Shown here: positions 17,146 through 25,923 of the stretch, piece by piece
Position numbering within the stretch: the stretch's first letter is position 1
Layout of the letters: each line of letters begins with the position of its first letter
The notes under the pieces: model-generated
Told to the model about the DNA's origin: nothing
The model's database searches: none
The model's input: the letters and a program-made list of their open reading frames with translations, nothing else
Assembly (NCBI GenBank): GCA_035550515.1
Contig: DASZOZ010000031.1
Coordinates: forward strand, 1-64,000
Origin: DATARH01 sp035550515
GTDB lineage: Bacteria > Pseudomonadota > Alphaproteobacteria > ATCC43930 > CGMCC-115725
Direction of reading: 5' to 3'
DNA length: 64,000 bases
Position numbers and translations under genes: made by a program

Positions 17146-17682
17146 ATAGCTAGACCACCCTTTAATGCCGCCCCAACCCGCGATGGACCGCGGATCAACG
17201 GCGAAATCTTGGTGAACCAGCTTCGACTGGTCGATGAGCGGGGCGACATGGTGGGGATCGTCTCGCGCAACCAAGCGCTGGACATGGCGGCCGACGCCGG
17301 CCTCGACCTTGTCGAGATCGCGCCGAACGCCGACCCGCCGGTCTGCAAAATCCTCGATTTCGGCAAGTTCAAGTACGAAGAACAAAAGAAAAAGAACGAA
17401 GCCAAGAAAAAGCAGAAGATCATCGAGGTCAAGGAAGTCAAATTCCGCCCCAGCATCGACGACCATGACTATGACGTCAAAATGCGCTCGATGCTGAAGT
17501 TCATCGGCGAAGGCGACAAGGTCAAGGTGACGATGCGCTTCCGCGGACGCGAACTGGCGCACCAGGAGATCGGCATGGACGTCCTGATGCGGGTCAAGGG
17601 CGACCTCGACGCCATCGCCAAGGTCGAGCAGTTCCCGCGCATGGAAGGCCGCCAGATGACCATGGTGGTCTCGCCGAAGTGA
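17146..17682 (+). CDS. infC: Translation initiation factor IF-3, ATA start codon
   Basis: 178 residues if started at ATA 17146. In this frame TAA (17143-17145) precedes ATA, which opens (I/M)ARPPFNAAPTRDGPR-INGEI, the usual alphaproteobacterial IF3 N-terminus. AAGGAG at 17133-17138 is seven bases upstream, ideal for 17146. A later TTG (17209) would delete conserved N-domain residues and lacks a Shine-Dalgarno. infC genes are known for non-canonical starts (AUU in E. coli) that IF3 itself discriminates against, giving autorepression. The two IF3 domains are joined by a Lys-rich linker (EEQKKKNEAKKKQK). It follows thrS, as in many bacteria. Confidence 0.94.
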   Translation: MARPPFNAAPTRDGPRINGEILVNQLRLVDERGDMVGIVSRNQALDMAADAGLDLVEIAPNADPPVCKILDFGKFKYEEQKKKNEAKKKQKIIEVKEVKFRPSIDDHDYDVKMRSMLKFIGEGDKVKVTMRFRGRELAHQEIGMDVLMRVKGDLDAIAKVEQFPRMEGRQMTMVVSPK

Positions 17683-17724
17683 CCCCCTAGGGTCGTCCCG
17701 GCACTACAGCTGCACCGCTGGCGG

Positions 17725-19146
17725 TTACACCGCCGGCGTCTTGTCCGCCCATGGCGCCGCCGCCTCGAAGAGCGCGGCGGCGTGCAGCAGGCGGGCGTCG
17801 CTGAGTTGCGGGCCGACCAGTTGCAGGCCGATCGGCAGCCCGTCGCTGCCAAAGCCGCAGGGCAGCGTCACCGCCGGGCTGCCGGACAGGTTGAACGGCA
17901 GCGTGTACGGGTACCAGGACTGCCGCACGGTGCCGCTGCGCACCCCGTCGATGTCGATCGGCGCAAAGAAATCGTGGTCGATCGGCAGAGCGGTGCGCGA
18001 CAGGGTCGGTGTCGCCACCAGGTCATGGGTCGGGAACCAGGCTTCGATCTCGCGGAACACCCGGGTACGCTCGAACATCGCCTCCTGCAACGCCACCGCG
18101 CTGTGCGCCGCGCCGGTATCCATCTGGCGGATCAGCGTGTCGCTCATCCGGTTGCCGTATTGCGCGACATGGCGGCGAAACCGCGCGTTCCAGAAAGACT
18201 GGGTCAGCACCAGCCAGACCGGCTCGGTGCTCTTGAAATCATCGTCGACCGGATCGATGACGGCGCCGAGGGTCTCGAATATTTTGAGCGCCGCCTCGCA
18301 TGCCGCCCGCACCTCGGCCGACAGCCGGTCGTTGCCCAGAAAAGGCCGCCAGGCGATGCGGCAGCCGGCGAGGCTGCCCTCCGGCCGCGCCGCGGCGACA
18401 AAATCGGGCGGCGTCAGACCCAGCGAATGCGGGTCGCACTTCTCCGGTCCGGCCATCGCCTGCAGCATGACCGCGGTGTCCATCACCGTCCGGGTCATCG
18501 GCGTGATGTGCGACTGGTTGCCGAAGCCGTCGGGGGTCAGGTCGTGCGGCACCAGGCCCAGGGTCTGCTTGAAGCCGACAACACCGCAGCACGCGGCGGG
18601 GATGCGGCTCGATCCGCCGCCGTCGGTGCCGATGCCGATTGGCGTGAGCCCGGCCGCGACCCCCGCGGCGGCGCCGCCGCTCGACCCGCCGCAGGTGCGC
18701 GACAGGTCCCAGGGGTTCGCGGTGCGCCCGAACAGCGGCGCCTCGGTAAAGCATTTATGGCCGAATTCCGGGGTTGTCGTCTTGCCGATCAGGATCGCGC
18801 CGGCCGCCTTGAGCCGCGCAACCGAGGGCGAATCCGTCGCCGGCACATTGTCGGCAAGCGCGACCGAGCCGAACGTCGTCCTCACCCCGGCGGTGTTGAC
18901 GAGGTCCTTCACCGCGAACGGCACGCCGTGCAGCGGACCGAGCGGGTCGCCGAGCATCACCGCCGCCTCTGCCTCCCAGGCGGCGGCGCGCGCCTCCTCG
19001 GCGCAGACGGTGATAAAGGCGTTGAGGGTGGGCTGCGACGCCTCGATGCGTTCGAGCGCCGCGTCGACCAGCTCGACCGGAGAGACGACCTTGTCCGCGA
19101 TCAGCCTGGCGAGCTCGACGGCGGAGGTGAAGGCGTACGCGCTCAT
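17725..19146 (-). CDS. Amidase (amidase-signature family)
   Basis: 473 residues. The Ser-cisSer-Lys triad is visible: K80 (FAVKDL), S155/S156 in the GGSSGG glycine-rich signature, and nucleophile S179 in GTDGGGSSRIPA. It hydrolyses amide bonds in the cytosol; the specificity is not readable, and it is not GatA since no gatB or gatC is near. ATG 19146 begins the conserved N-terminus and is preceded by GGAGGAACC. It is convergent with infC. Confidence 0.93.
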   Translation of the reverse strand: MSAYAFTSAVELARLIADKVVSPVELVDAALERIEASQPTLNAFITVCAEEARAAAWEAEAAVMLGDPLGPLHGVPFAVKDLVNTAGVRTTFGSVALADNVPATDSPSVARLKAAGAILIGKTTTPEFGHKCFTEAPLFGRTANPWDLSRTCGGSSGGAAAGVAAGLTPIGIGTDGGGSSRIPAACCGVVGFKQTLGLVPHDLTPDGFGNQSHITPMTRTVMDTAVMLQAMAGPEKCDPHSLGLTPPDFVAAARPEGSLAGCRIAWRPFLGNDRLSAEVRAACEAALKIFETLGAVIDPVDDDFKSTEPVWLVLTQSFWNARFRRHVAQYGNRMSDTLIRQMDTGAAHSAVALQEAMFERTRVFREIEAWFPTHDLVATPTLSRTALPIDHDFFAPIDIDGVRSGTVRQSWYPYTLPFNLSGSPAVTLPCGFGSDGLPIGLQLVGPQLSDARLLHAAALFEAAAPWADKTPAV

Positions 19147-19381
19147 GGGTTCCTCCCATGGCTGGCGCCAAGGTGCAGCATCGCCCTAGACTGACACAAA
19201 CTCGCGCCCGGTGGAGTAAATTCCATATCGGAAAACGGCTGGTTGAACCCGGGCATAGGCTTTGTGCCGATCTCTTTGCGAAAAGCCGGCCGCGGCGCCC
19301 GGCTCGGCAACATGAGATCGCGGATACATCCGCCGAGGTGATTCGCCGGTGGCCGGCGCCGTCGATTTTAGTGCCGCCGGT

Positions 19382-19408
19382 CCGGCCGCCGGTTACTATG
19401 GCGGCCGG
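19382..19408 (+). promoter_or_regulatory. Hairpin upstream of the carboxyltransferase start
   Basis: CCGGCCGCC (19382-19390) and GGCGGCCGG (19400-19408) form a perfect nine-base stem with a nine-base loop, ending 23 bases before ATG 19432. It has no T tract, so it is not a terminator. It could affect translation or mRNA stability. The rest of the 285-base gap 19147-19431 shows no gene, repeat or clear promoter to me. Confidence 0.4.
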
Positions 19409-19431
19409 GGAACCTTGCGGGCGGATCAAGC

Positions 19432-20994
19432 ATGAGCTGGCAGCCGGAACTCGACGAGCTGCATCGACGCGAGCGCATGGCCCGGCTGCTGGGCGGGCCG
19501 GACAAGGTCAAGCGCCAGCACGACGCCGGCAAGCTTACCGTGCGCGAGCGCATCGACGCGCTGGTCGACGGCGGCAGCTTTCATGAGACCGGCGCCATCG
19601 CCGGCAAGGCGGAATACGACGCGCAGGACAATCTGAAGGAGCTGGTGCCGGCGAATTGCGTCTTCGGCCGGGCGCGGATCGACGACCGGCCGGTCGTCGT
19701 GGTCGGTGACGATTTCACCGTCCGCGGCGGCTCGGCGGACGCGACGATCCGCGAAAAACCGCTGATGGCCGAGCAGATGGCGCACGACCTGCACCTGCCG
19801 ATCATCCGCATCATCGAAGGCTCCGGCGGCGGCGGTTCGGTCAAGACGATCGAGACCACCGGCCGCGCCAACCTGCCGGGCCGGGTCAACTCGGCGCTGC
19901 CTTATTACTTCACCACCGCCAATCTCGGCCTGGTGCCGGTGGTGGGGCTGGGGCTCGGCTCGGTGGCCGGTCTCGGCTCGGCGCGGCTGTGCTCGTCGCA
20001 TTATTCGGTGATGACCAAGGAGACCTCGGCGATGTTCGTCGCCGGGCCGCCGGTGGTGAACGCGCTGGGCCGCGAGCAGGTCGACCGTTTCGCGCTCGGC
20101 GGGTGGGAGATCCAGACGCGCTGCGGCGCGATCGACCACGCCGTCGACAGCGAGGAGGAAGCGTTCGCGGCGACCCGGAGGTTTCTCTCGTACCTGCCGT
20201 CCTCGGTGTTCGAGCTGCCGCCGAAAACGGCGCCGAGCGACGACCCCGAGCGGCGCGACGACTTTCTGTTCGCGGTCATTCCGCGCGACACGCGCAAGGT
20301 CTACCGCATGCGGCCGATCGTCGAGGCGGTGGTCGACCACGGCAGCTTCTTCGAGATGGGCCGGATGTTCGGCCGCGGCATGATCACCGGTCTGGCGCGG
20401 CTCGACGGGCTGCCCGTCGCGGTCATGGCGAGCGATCCGTTCTTCTACGGCGGCGCATGGACCGCCGATGCCTGCGACAAGGTCATCCGCTTTGTCGACC
20501 TCGCCGAGACCTTCCACCTGCCGGTCGTCTATCTGTGCGACTGCCCCGGTTTCCATATCGGGGTGGATGCCGAGAAGGCGGCGACGATCCGCAAGGGCGT
20601 GCGGGCGATGGCGGCGGTCAACCAGACGACGGTGCCGTGGTGCACCTTCCTGGTGCGCAACGTCTTCGGGGTCGCCGGCGCGGTCAATCAGCCCGCGGGG
20701 CGGTTCTCGATCCGCTATGCCTGGCTGTCGGCGCGCTGGGGGTCGCTGCCGCTGGAAGGCGGGATCGAGGCCGCCTACCGCGCCGAGATCGACGCCGCGC
20801 CCGACCGCGGCGCCAAGATCGCCGAGATCGAGGAGCGGCTGCAAAAGCTCCGCTCGCCGTTCCGCACCGCCGAGACCTTCTGGGTCGAGGAAATCATCGA
20901 CCCGCGCGACACGCGGCGGCTCGCGGTCGACTTCGCCCGCCTCGCCGCCCGCGTGCTGCAGCCGGGCGAAAGCAAGTTCTGCATGCGGCCGTAA
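19432..20994 (+). CDS. Acyl-CoA carboxylase, carboxyltransferase subunit
   Basis: 520 residues with N- and C-terminal carboxyltransferase domains. Conserved pieces include RERIDALVDGGSFHE, the acyl-CoA-binding GSGGGGSVKTIE region and LADFP-like FVDLAETFHLPVVYLCDCPGFHIG. It moves carboxybiotin carbon to an acyl-CoA (propionyl-, methylcrotonyl- or similar). No biotin carboxylase gene is adjacent, so the biotinylated partner must be encoded elsewhere, or this is a biotin-independent relative such as a decarboxylase subunit. A MaoC hydratase gene follows after 49 bases, suggesting a branched acyl-CoA pathway. Confidence 0.88.
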   Translation: MSWQPELDELHRRERMARLLGGPDKVKRQHDAGKLTVRERIDALVDGGSFHETGAIAGKAEYDAQDNLKELVPANCVFGRARIDDRPVVVVGDDFTVRGGSADATIREKPLMAEQMAHDLHLPIIRIIEGSGGGGSVKTIETTGRANLPGRVNSALPYYFTTANLGLVPVVGLGLGSVAGLGSARLCSSHYSVMTKETSAMFVAGPPVVNALGREQVDRFALGGWEIQTRCGAIDHAVDSEEEAFAATRRFLSYLPSSVFELPPKTAPSDDPERRDDFLFAVIPRDTRKVYRMRPIVEAVVDHGSFFEMGRMFGRGMITGLARLDGLPVAVMASDPFFYGGAWTADACDKVIRFVDLAETFHLPVVYLCDCPGFHIGVDAEKAATIRKGVRAMAAVNQTTVPWCTFLVRNVFGVAGAVNQPAGRFSIRYAWLSARWGSLPLEGGIEAAYRAEIDAAPDRGAKIAEIEERLQKLRSPFRTAETFWVEEIIDPRDTRRLAVDFARLAARVLQPGESKFCMRP

Positions 20995-21043
20995 CGCGGG
21001 CCGCCGTTGCGCCGCCCACCATGAGGGGTTGAGGGAGAAACCA

Positions 21044-21499
21044 ATGCTGGAAGTCGAACGGGGCGCCGATCTCGTTTCCTATATCGGCAAGGAGATCGGG
21101 GTCAGCGACTGGTACACGGTGACCCAGGAGCAGATCGACAAGTTCGCCGACGCGACGGGCGACCATCAATGGATCCATGTCGACGTCGAACGCTGCAAAA
21201 AGGAGATGCCGGGCGGCAAGACCATCGCCCATGGCTGGCTGACCCTGTCGCTGGTGCCGCGGCTGGCCTCGACGATCTATCGCGTCAAGCACCGCTCGCG
21301 CGGGATCAATTACGGCGCCAACCGGGTCCGCTTTACCGGACCGGTGCCGGCCGGTTCGCGCGTCCGCTTGCGCCTGACGATGAAGAATGTCGAGAAGGTC
21401 GAGGGCGGCGTGCGCATCACCAATGAAGGCGTGATGGAGATCGAGGGCGGCTCGCGCCCGGTGCTGGTCTCCGAGACGATCGGCATGGTTTACGACTGA
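21044..21499 (+). CDS. MaoC-family (R)-specific enoyl-CoA hydratase
   Basis: 151 residues with a hot-dog fold. The hydratase motif ATGDHQWIH supplies the catalytic D40 and H45. The end (VLVSETIGMVYD) and the GGKTIAHGWLTLSLV segment are typical of small single-domain MaoC proteins that hydrate 2-enoyl-CoA to (R)-3-hydroxyacyl-CoA. GAGGGAGAAACC precedes ATG 21044. It is cotranscribed with the carboxyltransferase. A palindromic repeat lies between its stop and the convergent small membrane-protein genes. Confidence 0.92.
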   Translation: MLEVERGADLVSYIGKEIGVSDWYTVTQEQIDKFADATGDHQWIHVDVERCKKEMPGGKTIAHGWLTLSLVPRLASTIYRVKHRSRGINYGANRVRFTGPVPAGSRVRLRLTMKNVEKVEGGVRITNEGVMEIEGGSRPVLVSETIGMVYD

Positions 21500-21576
21500 G
21501 CCTCGCGGCAAAGGCCTAAGTGCGTCCGTCGAGGCTCAGCTGCTCCGGACCTCAGAGCCCGGCCCGAATTACTTTC

Positions 21577-21717
21577 GTCATTCCGGGGCGGCCCGCAGGC
21601 CGAACCCGAAACCCATGCACACGGGCTTATCCAAGGTGTCGGCGGCGTCGGAACGCGCTTTTCCAGGTCCGTGTTCATGGGTTCCGGGTTCACCGCGGCG
21701 CGATGCCCCGGAATGAC
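21577..21717. repeat. Palindromic dispersed repeat, copy 1
   Basis: The element is bounded by GTCATTCCGGGGC (21577-21589) and its exact inverse GCCCCGGAATGAC (21705-21717). Internal matches to the other two copies (29388-29522 and 37400-37526) include CATGGGTTCCGGGTTCA and the TCCAGGTCCGTGT stretch. It carries no open frame of note. It lies between two convergent genes, where a long hairpin could stop transcription from both sides. Confidence 0.85.
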
Positions 21718-21723
21718 ACGGGC

Positions 21724-22155
21724 TCAGTGTTTGAAGAGCCCCATCATCGACTTGCGCAGCTCGGGTACGGCGCCGACCGCGATCCCGGCGGCGAGCGCGG
21801 CGCCCATCGTGCTGTAGGGGTGTGCCCGCGTCGTGTTGACGATCTGCTGCGCCGCCAACGCGCCGAGGTCGGCGGCGATGCCGTTCGCGACGCCGTTGGC
21901 TTGCGGCGCAGTCGTTGCCGGCAGCGCAGGGCGCCGCGGTGTGTGCATCGCCCATTTGGCGACGAGCCCGATCACCACCGCGAGGATCAGGCCGATCAGG
22001 CCGGTCAGACCCGCCGCCGCGGACCCTCGCAGGCCGTTCTCCTCGAACAGCAGCATCAGCGCATGGCCAAGGAACAGCAGGGTCACCGCGAGCACGAGCA
22101 GCGCGACGACACCGGACCCGGCCGCGACCGCGATGCGGGTCGAGAGGCTGTTCAC
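21724..22155 (-). CDS. Membrane protein, phage-holin-like/YqjD-like
   Basis: 143 residues. Two hydrophobic segments lie near residues 10-35 (VAAGSGVVALLVLAVTLLFLG) and 45-68 (AAAGLTGLIGLILAVVIGLVA). The C-terminal part (RAHPYSTMGAALAAGIAVGAVPELR) resembles the membrane-anchor segment of ElaB/YqjD proteins. It has a GTG start, six bases after the stop of the DUF883-like gene, so the two are one operon. It is probably an inner-membrane partner of a ribosome- or stress-associated DUF883 protein; the function is not established. Confidence 0.7.
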   Translation of the reverse strand: MNSLSTRIAVAAGSGVVALLVLAVTLLFLGHALMLLFEENGLRGSAAAGLTGLIGLILAVVIGLVAKWAMHTPRRPALPATTAPQANGVANGIAADLGALAAQQIVNTTRAHPYSTMGAALAAGIAVGAVPELRKSMMGLFKH

Positions 22156-22161
22156 CGCCGG

Positions 22162-22446
22162 TTAGCCGCGCCGGGCGTTCAGCAGCATGCCGAGAACCAG
22201 CCCGGTGGCAAACGACGCCAGCGCCGAGGCGAAGGGCCGGTCCTCGATCTCGTGAGAGACGTTCTGTGCCTGGCGGCGCACCTCGTCCCATACTTTCTCG
22301 GCCGATTCCTGCGCCTTGCCGCTCGCCTGGTTGACCCCGCTGGTGGCCAGCGTGCGGATATCCGTCGTCATCTTGGCGAAATCGGCGCGTAGCTGGGCGA
22401 TGTCGGCTTGCAGTGTCGCCAGGTCGGAATCCATCGATGCGGCCAT
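22162..22446 (-). CDS. DUF883-like (ElaB/YqjD family) membrane-anchored protein
   Basis: 94 residues. A soluble helical N-terminal part (SDLATLQADIAQLRADFAKM) is followed by an amphipathic region and one C-terminal hydrophobic anchor (FASALASFATGLVLGMLLNAR), the layout of ElaB/YqjD proteins, which tether ribosomes to the inner membrane in stationary phase in E. coli. GGAGG precedes ATG 22446, ruling out a longer start. It is the first gene of a two-gene operon. Confidence 0.75.
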   Translation of the reverse strand: MAASMDSDLATLQADIAQLRADFAKMTTDIRTLATSGVNQASGKAQESAEKVWDEVRRQAQNVSHEIEDRPFASALASFATGLVLGMLLNARRG

Positions 22447-22565
22447 AGCCCGCCTCCGTTGTTGCGGTCTACACAACGTTGGCCATCGCCAAAGGTTCAG
22501 TGGCCGCGCTTTGATGCCTTATCCGATTGATTCCCGGAGGCGGTCCGGGAATGTTTGGATGCCGG

Positions 22566-23543
22566 TTAACCCACCAGCACCGCCTTGCCGATCACCTGGC
22601 GGTCGATCACCGCCTGGATCGCGTCGGCCGCCCGCTCCAGTGGAAAGCGGTGCGAGATGCGCGGCTTCAATTTGCCCTGGCCGGCAAGTTCGAGCAGCAG
22701 CCGGGTGTTGGCGCGGCCGACTTCGGGCTGGTGCTCGTTGACGGCGCCGAGGCGCACGCCGATCACCTCCAGGCATTTGATCAGCAGGTAGTTGGTGCGC
22801 GGCGTCGACGGGCCGCCGCCGAGAAAGCCGAGCACCAGGATGCGGCCGCCGAACGCCAGGCAGCGCAGCGACTCGTCGAATACCTGTGCGCCGATCGGGT
22901 CGTAGCAGATGTCGACGCCGTCATGCTTGCCGGTGATCTCCTTGACCCGGTCGCGAAAGCCCGCGCGGTAGTCGATCGCGTAGTCGGCGCCTTCTTCGAG
23001 ACAGACCGCCCGCTTCTCCGCGGTGGAGGCGGTGGCGATGACCGTGGCGCCAAACAGCTTGGCGATCTGGATCGCGGCGATGCCGATGCCGCCCGCCGCG
23101 CCGTGGATCAGCACCCAGTCGCCGGCTTGCAGCCGGCCGCGCTGGATCAGCGCGTGATAGGCCGTGTGATGGGCGCCGCGGAACACCGCCGCCTCTTCGA
23201 GGCTCATGGCGGCGGGAACCGGATCGCAGTCGATGTCCCGCGCATTCGCCAGCGTCCCGAACGCGCCGAGGCGCAGGCGGTTCATGATGCGGTCGCCGGG
23301 CTTGAAACGCGTCACCCCGTCGCCGACCGCGACGACCTCGCCTGCCGCCTCGTTGCCCGGCACAAACGGCGGCTCGGGGCGGAACTGATACTTGCCGGCG
23401 AGCATCAGCACGTCGACATACTGCACGCCGCGCGCGCTCATCCGCACCTGCACCTCGCCCGGGCCGGGCGGCGGCGGATCCGGCAGGTCGCGCAGCGCCA
23501 GCACCTCCGGCCCGCCAAACGCTTCGCAGACAATGGCTTTCAT
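22566..23543 (-). CDS. NADPH:quinone oxidoreductase-type zinc-free MDR dehydrogenase
   Basis: 325 residues. The medium-chain reductase fold opens MKAIVCEAFGGPEVLALRDL, then VPGNEAAGEVVAVGDGV and the Rossmann motif HGAAGGIGIAAIQIAK. There is no cluster of structural-zinc cysteines, as usual for QOR-type enzymes. It reduces quinones or enones with NADPH. It starts three bases after the GNAT stop, so the GNAT and the reductase are cotranscribed. Confidence 0.9.
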   Translation of the reverse strand: MKAIVCEAFGGPEVLALRDLPDPPPPGPGEVQVRMSARGVQYVDVLMLAGKYQFRPEPPFVPGNEAAGEVVAVGDGVTRFKPGDRIMNRLRLGAFGTLANARDIDCDPVPAAMSLEEAAVFRGAHHTAYHALIQRGRLQAGDWVLIHGAAGGIGIAAIQIAKLFGATVIATASTAEKRAVCLEEGADYAIDYRAGFRDRVKEITGKHDGVDICYDPIGAQVFDESLRCLAFGGRILVLGFLGGGPSTPRTNYLLIKCLEVIGVRLGAVNEHQPEVGRANTRLLLELAGQGKLKPRISHRFPLERAADAIQAVIDRQVIGKAVLVG

Positions 23544-23546
23544 CGC

Positions 23547-24485
23547 CTATCTCCAATCATCGAGCGCGTAGATCCCGGGGCGGCAATAGCCCGGCTCGTT
23601 GCCATGATGCATCGCCACGCCTTGGAGCTGGGTGCGGAAGCCAAGCGCCTTCATCTGCCGATAGGCTTCCTCGCGCCCCAGATTGACGCCGGCGAGCACC
23701 GCCTTCATCCCCACCGCGGCGGCCAGCGCGCCGGCGCGGTCGAGCAGCGCCGCGAACCGCTCCGCCGCGCCGGCGGCGCAGCGCACCGCGCCGAACTTGA
23801 TGTAGAGCAAGCCGGCGCCGGCCTCGCTCGCCGGCCCCCAATGACAGACCGCGAACCCGCCGAGCCGGCTCGCCCCGTCCCACAGCAGCAGCGTGTCGCC
23901 CAGCCCCTGCGCCGCGACGGCACGGATCTCGTCGGTGAGGTCGAGGCCGTCATAGAGGCTGTCGGTCAGCGTGCGGGCCGCCGCCTTGGCGGCCTGCCGC
24001 GCCGGCGGCGCAAGATCGCCGTAGCGCGAATTATCCGCCAGGGCGCCGGGCCGCGCAGGCCGGCTCATCACTGCGGTCAGAAAACGCGGGTAGAAGCCGA
24101 ACTTGCCGTAGAGATGGATATGCTTGGCGCTGTGCGGGAAGGTGAACAGGCAGCGATGCGTCACGCCCCAGCGTTCAAATGTCTCGCAGGCGGCGGCGAC
24201 GAGCGGCTGGGCGTCGCCGCCGTTCCAGCGATCGGGGCGGATCGAGACCGGCCCGAAAAACCCGAGGCTGCCCCAGCGCGTCATGAAATTGGAGCCGACG
24301 ATGGCGCCGTCTTCCTCGGCGACGACCGCCTCGACATTGGCCGCGCGGAACCGGTTGGTGTGCAGGTCGCGGTCGGCCCAATGCCCTTCCACGTCGGGCA
24401 CGCCGATAAAGGTGCCGAAGGCGGTGCGGGCGATCCGCCAGGTGACGGGGAGGTCGGCCGCGACAAGCGGGCGGATGGTCGGCAT
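23547..24485 (-). CDS. GNAT-family N-acetyltransferase
   Basis: 312 residues. It opens MPTIRPLVAADLPVTWRIARTAFGTF, a GNAT start, with VVAEEDGAIVGSNFMTRWG and RPDRWNGGDAQPLVAA carrying the acetyl-CoA region, and a second GNAT-like half near the C-terminus (YRQMKALGFRT). The double-domain size is larger than a simple GNAT. ATG 24485 has GGAGACCTCG directly upstream and is preferred to TTG 24500. The substrate is unknown. It is divergent from the LIV transporter, with 216 bases between. Confidence 0.82.
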   Translation of the reverse strand: MPTIRPLVAADLPVTWRIARTAFGTFIGVPDVEGHWADRDLHTNRFRAANVEAVVAEEDGAIVGSNFMTRWGSLGFFGPVSIRPDRWNGGDAQPLVAAACETFERWGVTHRCLFTFPHSAKHIHLYGKFGFYPRFLTAVMSRPARPGALADNSRYGDLAPPARQAAKAAARTLTDSLYDGLDLTDEIRAVAAQGLGDTLLLWDGASRLGGFAVCHWGPASEAGAGLLYIKFGAVRCAAGAAERFAALLDRAGALAAAVGMKAVLAGVNLGREEAYRQMKALGFRTQLQGVAMHHGNEPGYCRPGIYALDDWR

Positions 24486-24701
24486 CGAGGTCTCCGGCAA
24501 GCGCCGCCGATGCTATCGCCGCTCGGTTTCTCCGCGCAACCGATGCGCGTTCGGTAAAAGGTTCCCGGCTATTTGTGGGCAAATTGCCGCTGAATCTCGC
24601 GCAAACTTGACAGGCTTCGCTGCTGCGAACCATTGTCGCGCCGCGCCAAATCGAAAAAGCGCATGCCGCGGGCACACGCGGCGAGTACAGGGGAGGATTC
24701 G

Positions 24702-25904
24702 ATGCGTCTGGGACATTGCCTTGGCCTGGCTCTTGCCGCTGCCGTGAGTGCGCCGTTCGCGGCGAGCGCGGCGGACAACATCAAGATCGGCTTCCCGATC
24801 CCGCTCTCCGGGCCGACCGCGGTTTATGGCGTGCCGATCCTCAAGGGGGCGCAGATGGCGGTGGCGGAGATCAATGCCGCCGGCGGGGTGCTCGGCCGCA
24901 AGCTCGAGATCCTTTCGCGCGACAGCAAGGCGAATGCCGACGAGGCGGTGCGCCTCTCGCGTGAGCTGATCATCAAGGACAGCGTCGATTTTATCGCGGG
25001 CACGCTGACCTCGGCGGAAGCGCCGGCGGTCTCGACGGTGGCCAAGGAGAACAAGATCGTCTTTCTGGCGCCGTCGTCGAAGAGCGTGGTCCTGACGGAC
25101 GCGCAGCACATCCACCCCTATATCTTCCGCGTGGCGTCGAACACCGATGTCGAGGGGCTCGCGGGCGCGACCGAGATGGCCCAGTTCAAGGATGTGAAGA
25201 CGGTCGTGACCATCGCCCCCGACTATGCCTATGGCCGCGACTCGATCTCGGCGTTCGTCAAGGCGCTGCAAAAGCAGCGCCCCGACATCAAGGTCGTCGA
25301 CTCGCAATGGCCCAAGCTCGGCGAACCCGACTTCACCGCATTCATCAACGCCATGCTGGGTAAGAAGCCGGATGCGGTCTACTGCTCGCTGTTTGCCGGC
25401 GACTTCGTGACGTTCGCCAAGCAGGCGGCGCCGCTCGGCCTGTTCAAGGCGATCGACAACCGCCTGGTGGATGGCGGCGAGGTCGGCACGCCCGATGCCG
25501 CGCAAGCGCTCGGCGCCGACTACCCCTACGGCATCGTCACCGATTCCTACGATCCGGTGATCTGGGCCGGCGGCAACGAACCGCCGGAGCACAAGAAGTT
25601 CATCGAGGATTTGAAGAAGTTCACCAACACCCAATACGCCTCGGGCTGGTCGATCATGGGCTACGAGATGATCGAAGCCCTGGCGGAGGGCGTCAAAAAG
25701 GCGGGCAGCACCAAGTCGGATGCGGTCTCGAAGGCGCTGATCGGGATGACGTTCGACACGCCGGTCGGAAAACGCAGCTTCAGCGAGAAGTCGCATGAGA
25801 CGTTCGCGCCCGAATACTGGGGCGTGATGGTCAAGGATCCGAACTACCCGTTTGCGGTGATGAAAGACCCGAAGCCGTTGCCGACCTCGTTCCCCGGCAA
25901 CTGA
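24702..25904 (+). CDS. LIV-type ABC transporter substrate-binding protein (system 1)
   Basis: 400 residues. A Sec signal peptide (MRLGHCLGLALAAAVSAPFAASAA) is followed by a type I periplasmic binding fold (IKIGFPIPLSGPTAVYG, LSRDSKANADEAVRLSRELI). GGGGAGGATTC sets the start at 24702. It binds an amino acid, amide or carboxylate in the periplasm and feeds the permeases that follow. An inter-gene hairpin after its stop could keep its mRNA more abundant than that of the membrane genes. A weak promoter (TTGACA at 24607-24612) lies upstream. Confidence 0.93.
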   Translation: MRLGHCLGLALAAAVSAPFAASAADNIKIGFPIPLSGPTAVYGVPILKGAQMAVAEINAAGGVLGRKLEILSRDSKANADEAVRLSRELIIKDSVDFIAGTLTSAEAPAVSTVAKENKIVFLAPSSKSVVLTDAQHIHPYIFRVASNTDVEGLAGATEMAQFKDVKTVVTIAPDYAYGRDSISAFVKALQKQRPDIKVVDSQWPKLGEPDFTAFINAMLGKKPDAVYCSLFAGDFVTFAKQAAPLGLFKAIDNRLVDGGEVGTPDAAQALGADYPYGIVTDSYDPVIWAGGNEPPEHKKFIEDLKKFTNTQYASGWSIMGYEMIEALAEGVKKAGSTKSDAVSKALIGMTFDTPVGKRSFSEKSHETFAPEYWGVMVKDPNYPFAVMKDPKPLPTSFPGN

Positions 25905-25923
25905 CGCGATCCACGTTGACGGC

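Noticed and set aside
17209..17682. infC starting at TTG 17209
   Set aside because: It lacks a Shine-Dalgarno at proper distance and removes conserved IF3 N-terminal residues; ATA 17146 fits better.
19147..19431. Possible gene or RNA in the largest gap between amidase and carboxyltransferase
   Set aside because: Only a short hairpin and no conserved frame, terminator or RNA-like fold could be seen.
22527..24557. A 676-codon open frame antisense to the quinone reductase and GNAT genes
   Set aside because: No ribosome site, no motif, and it covers two convincing minus-strand genes and their junction.
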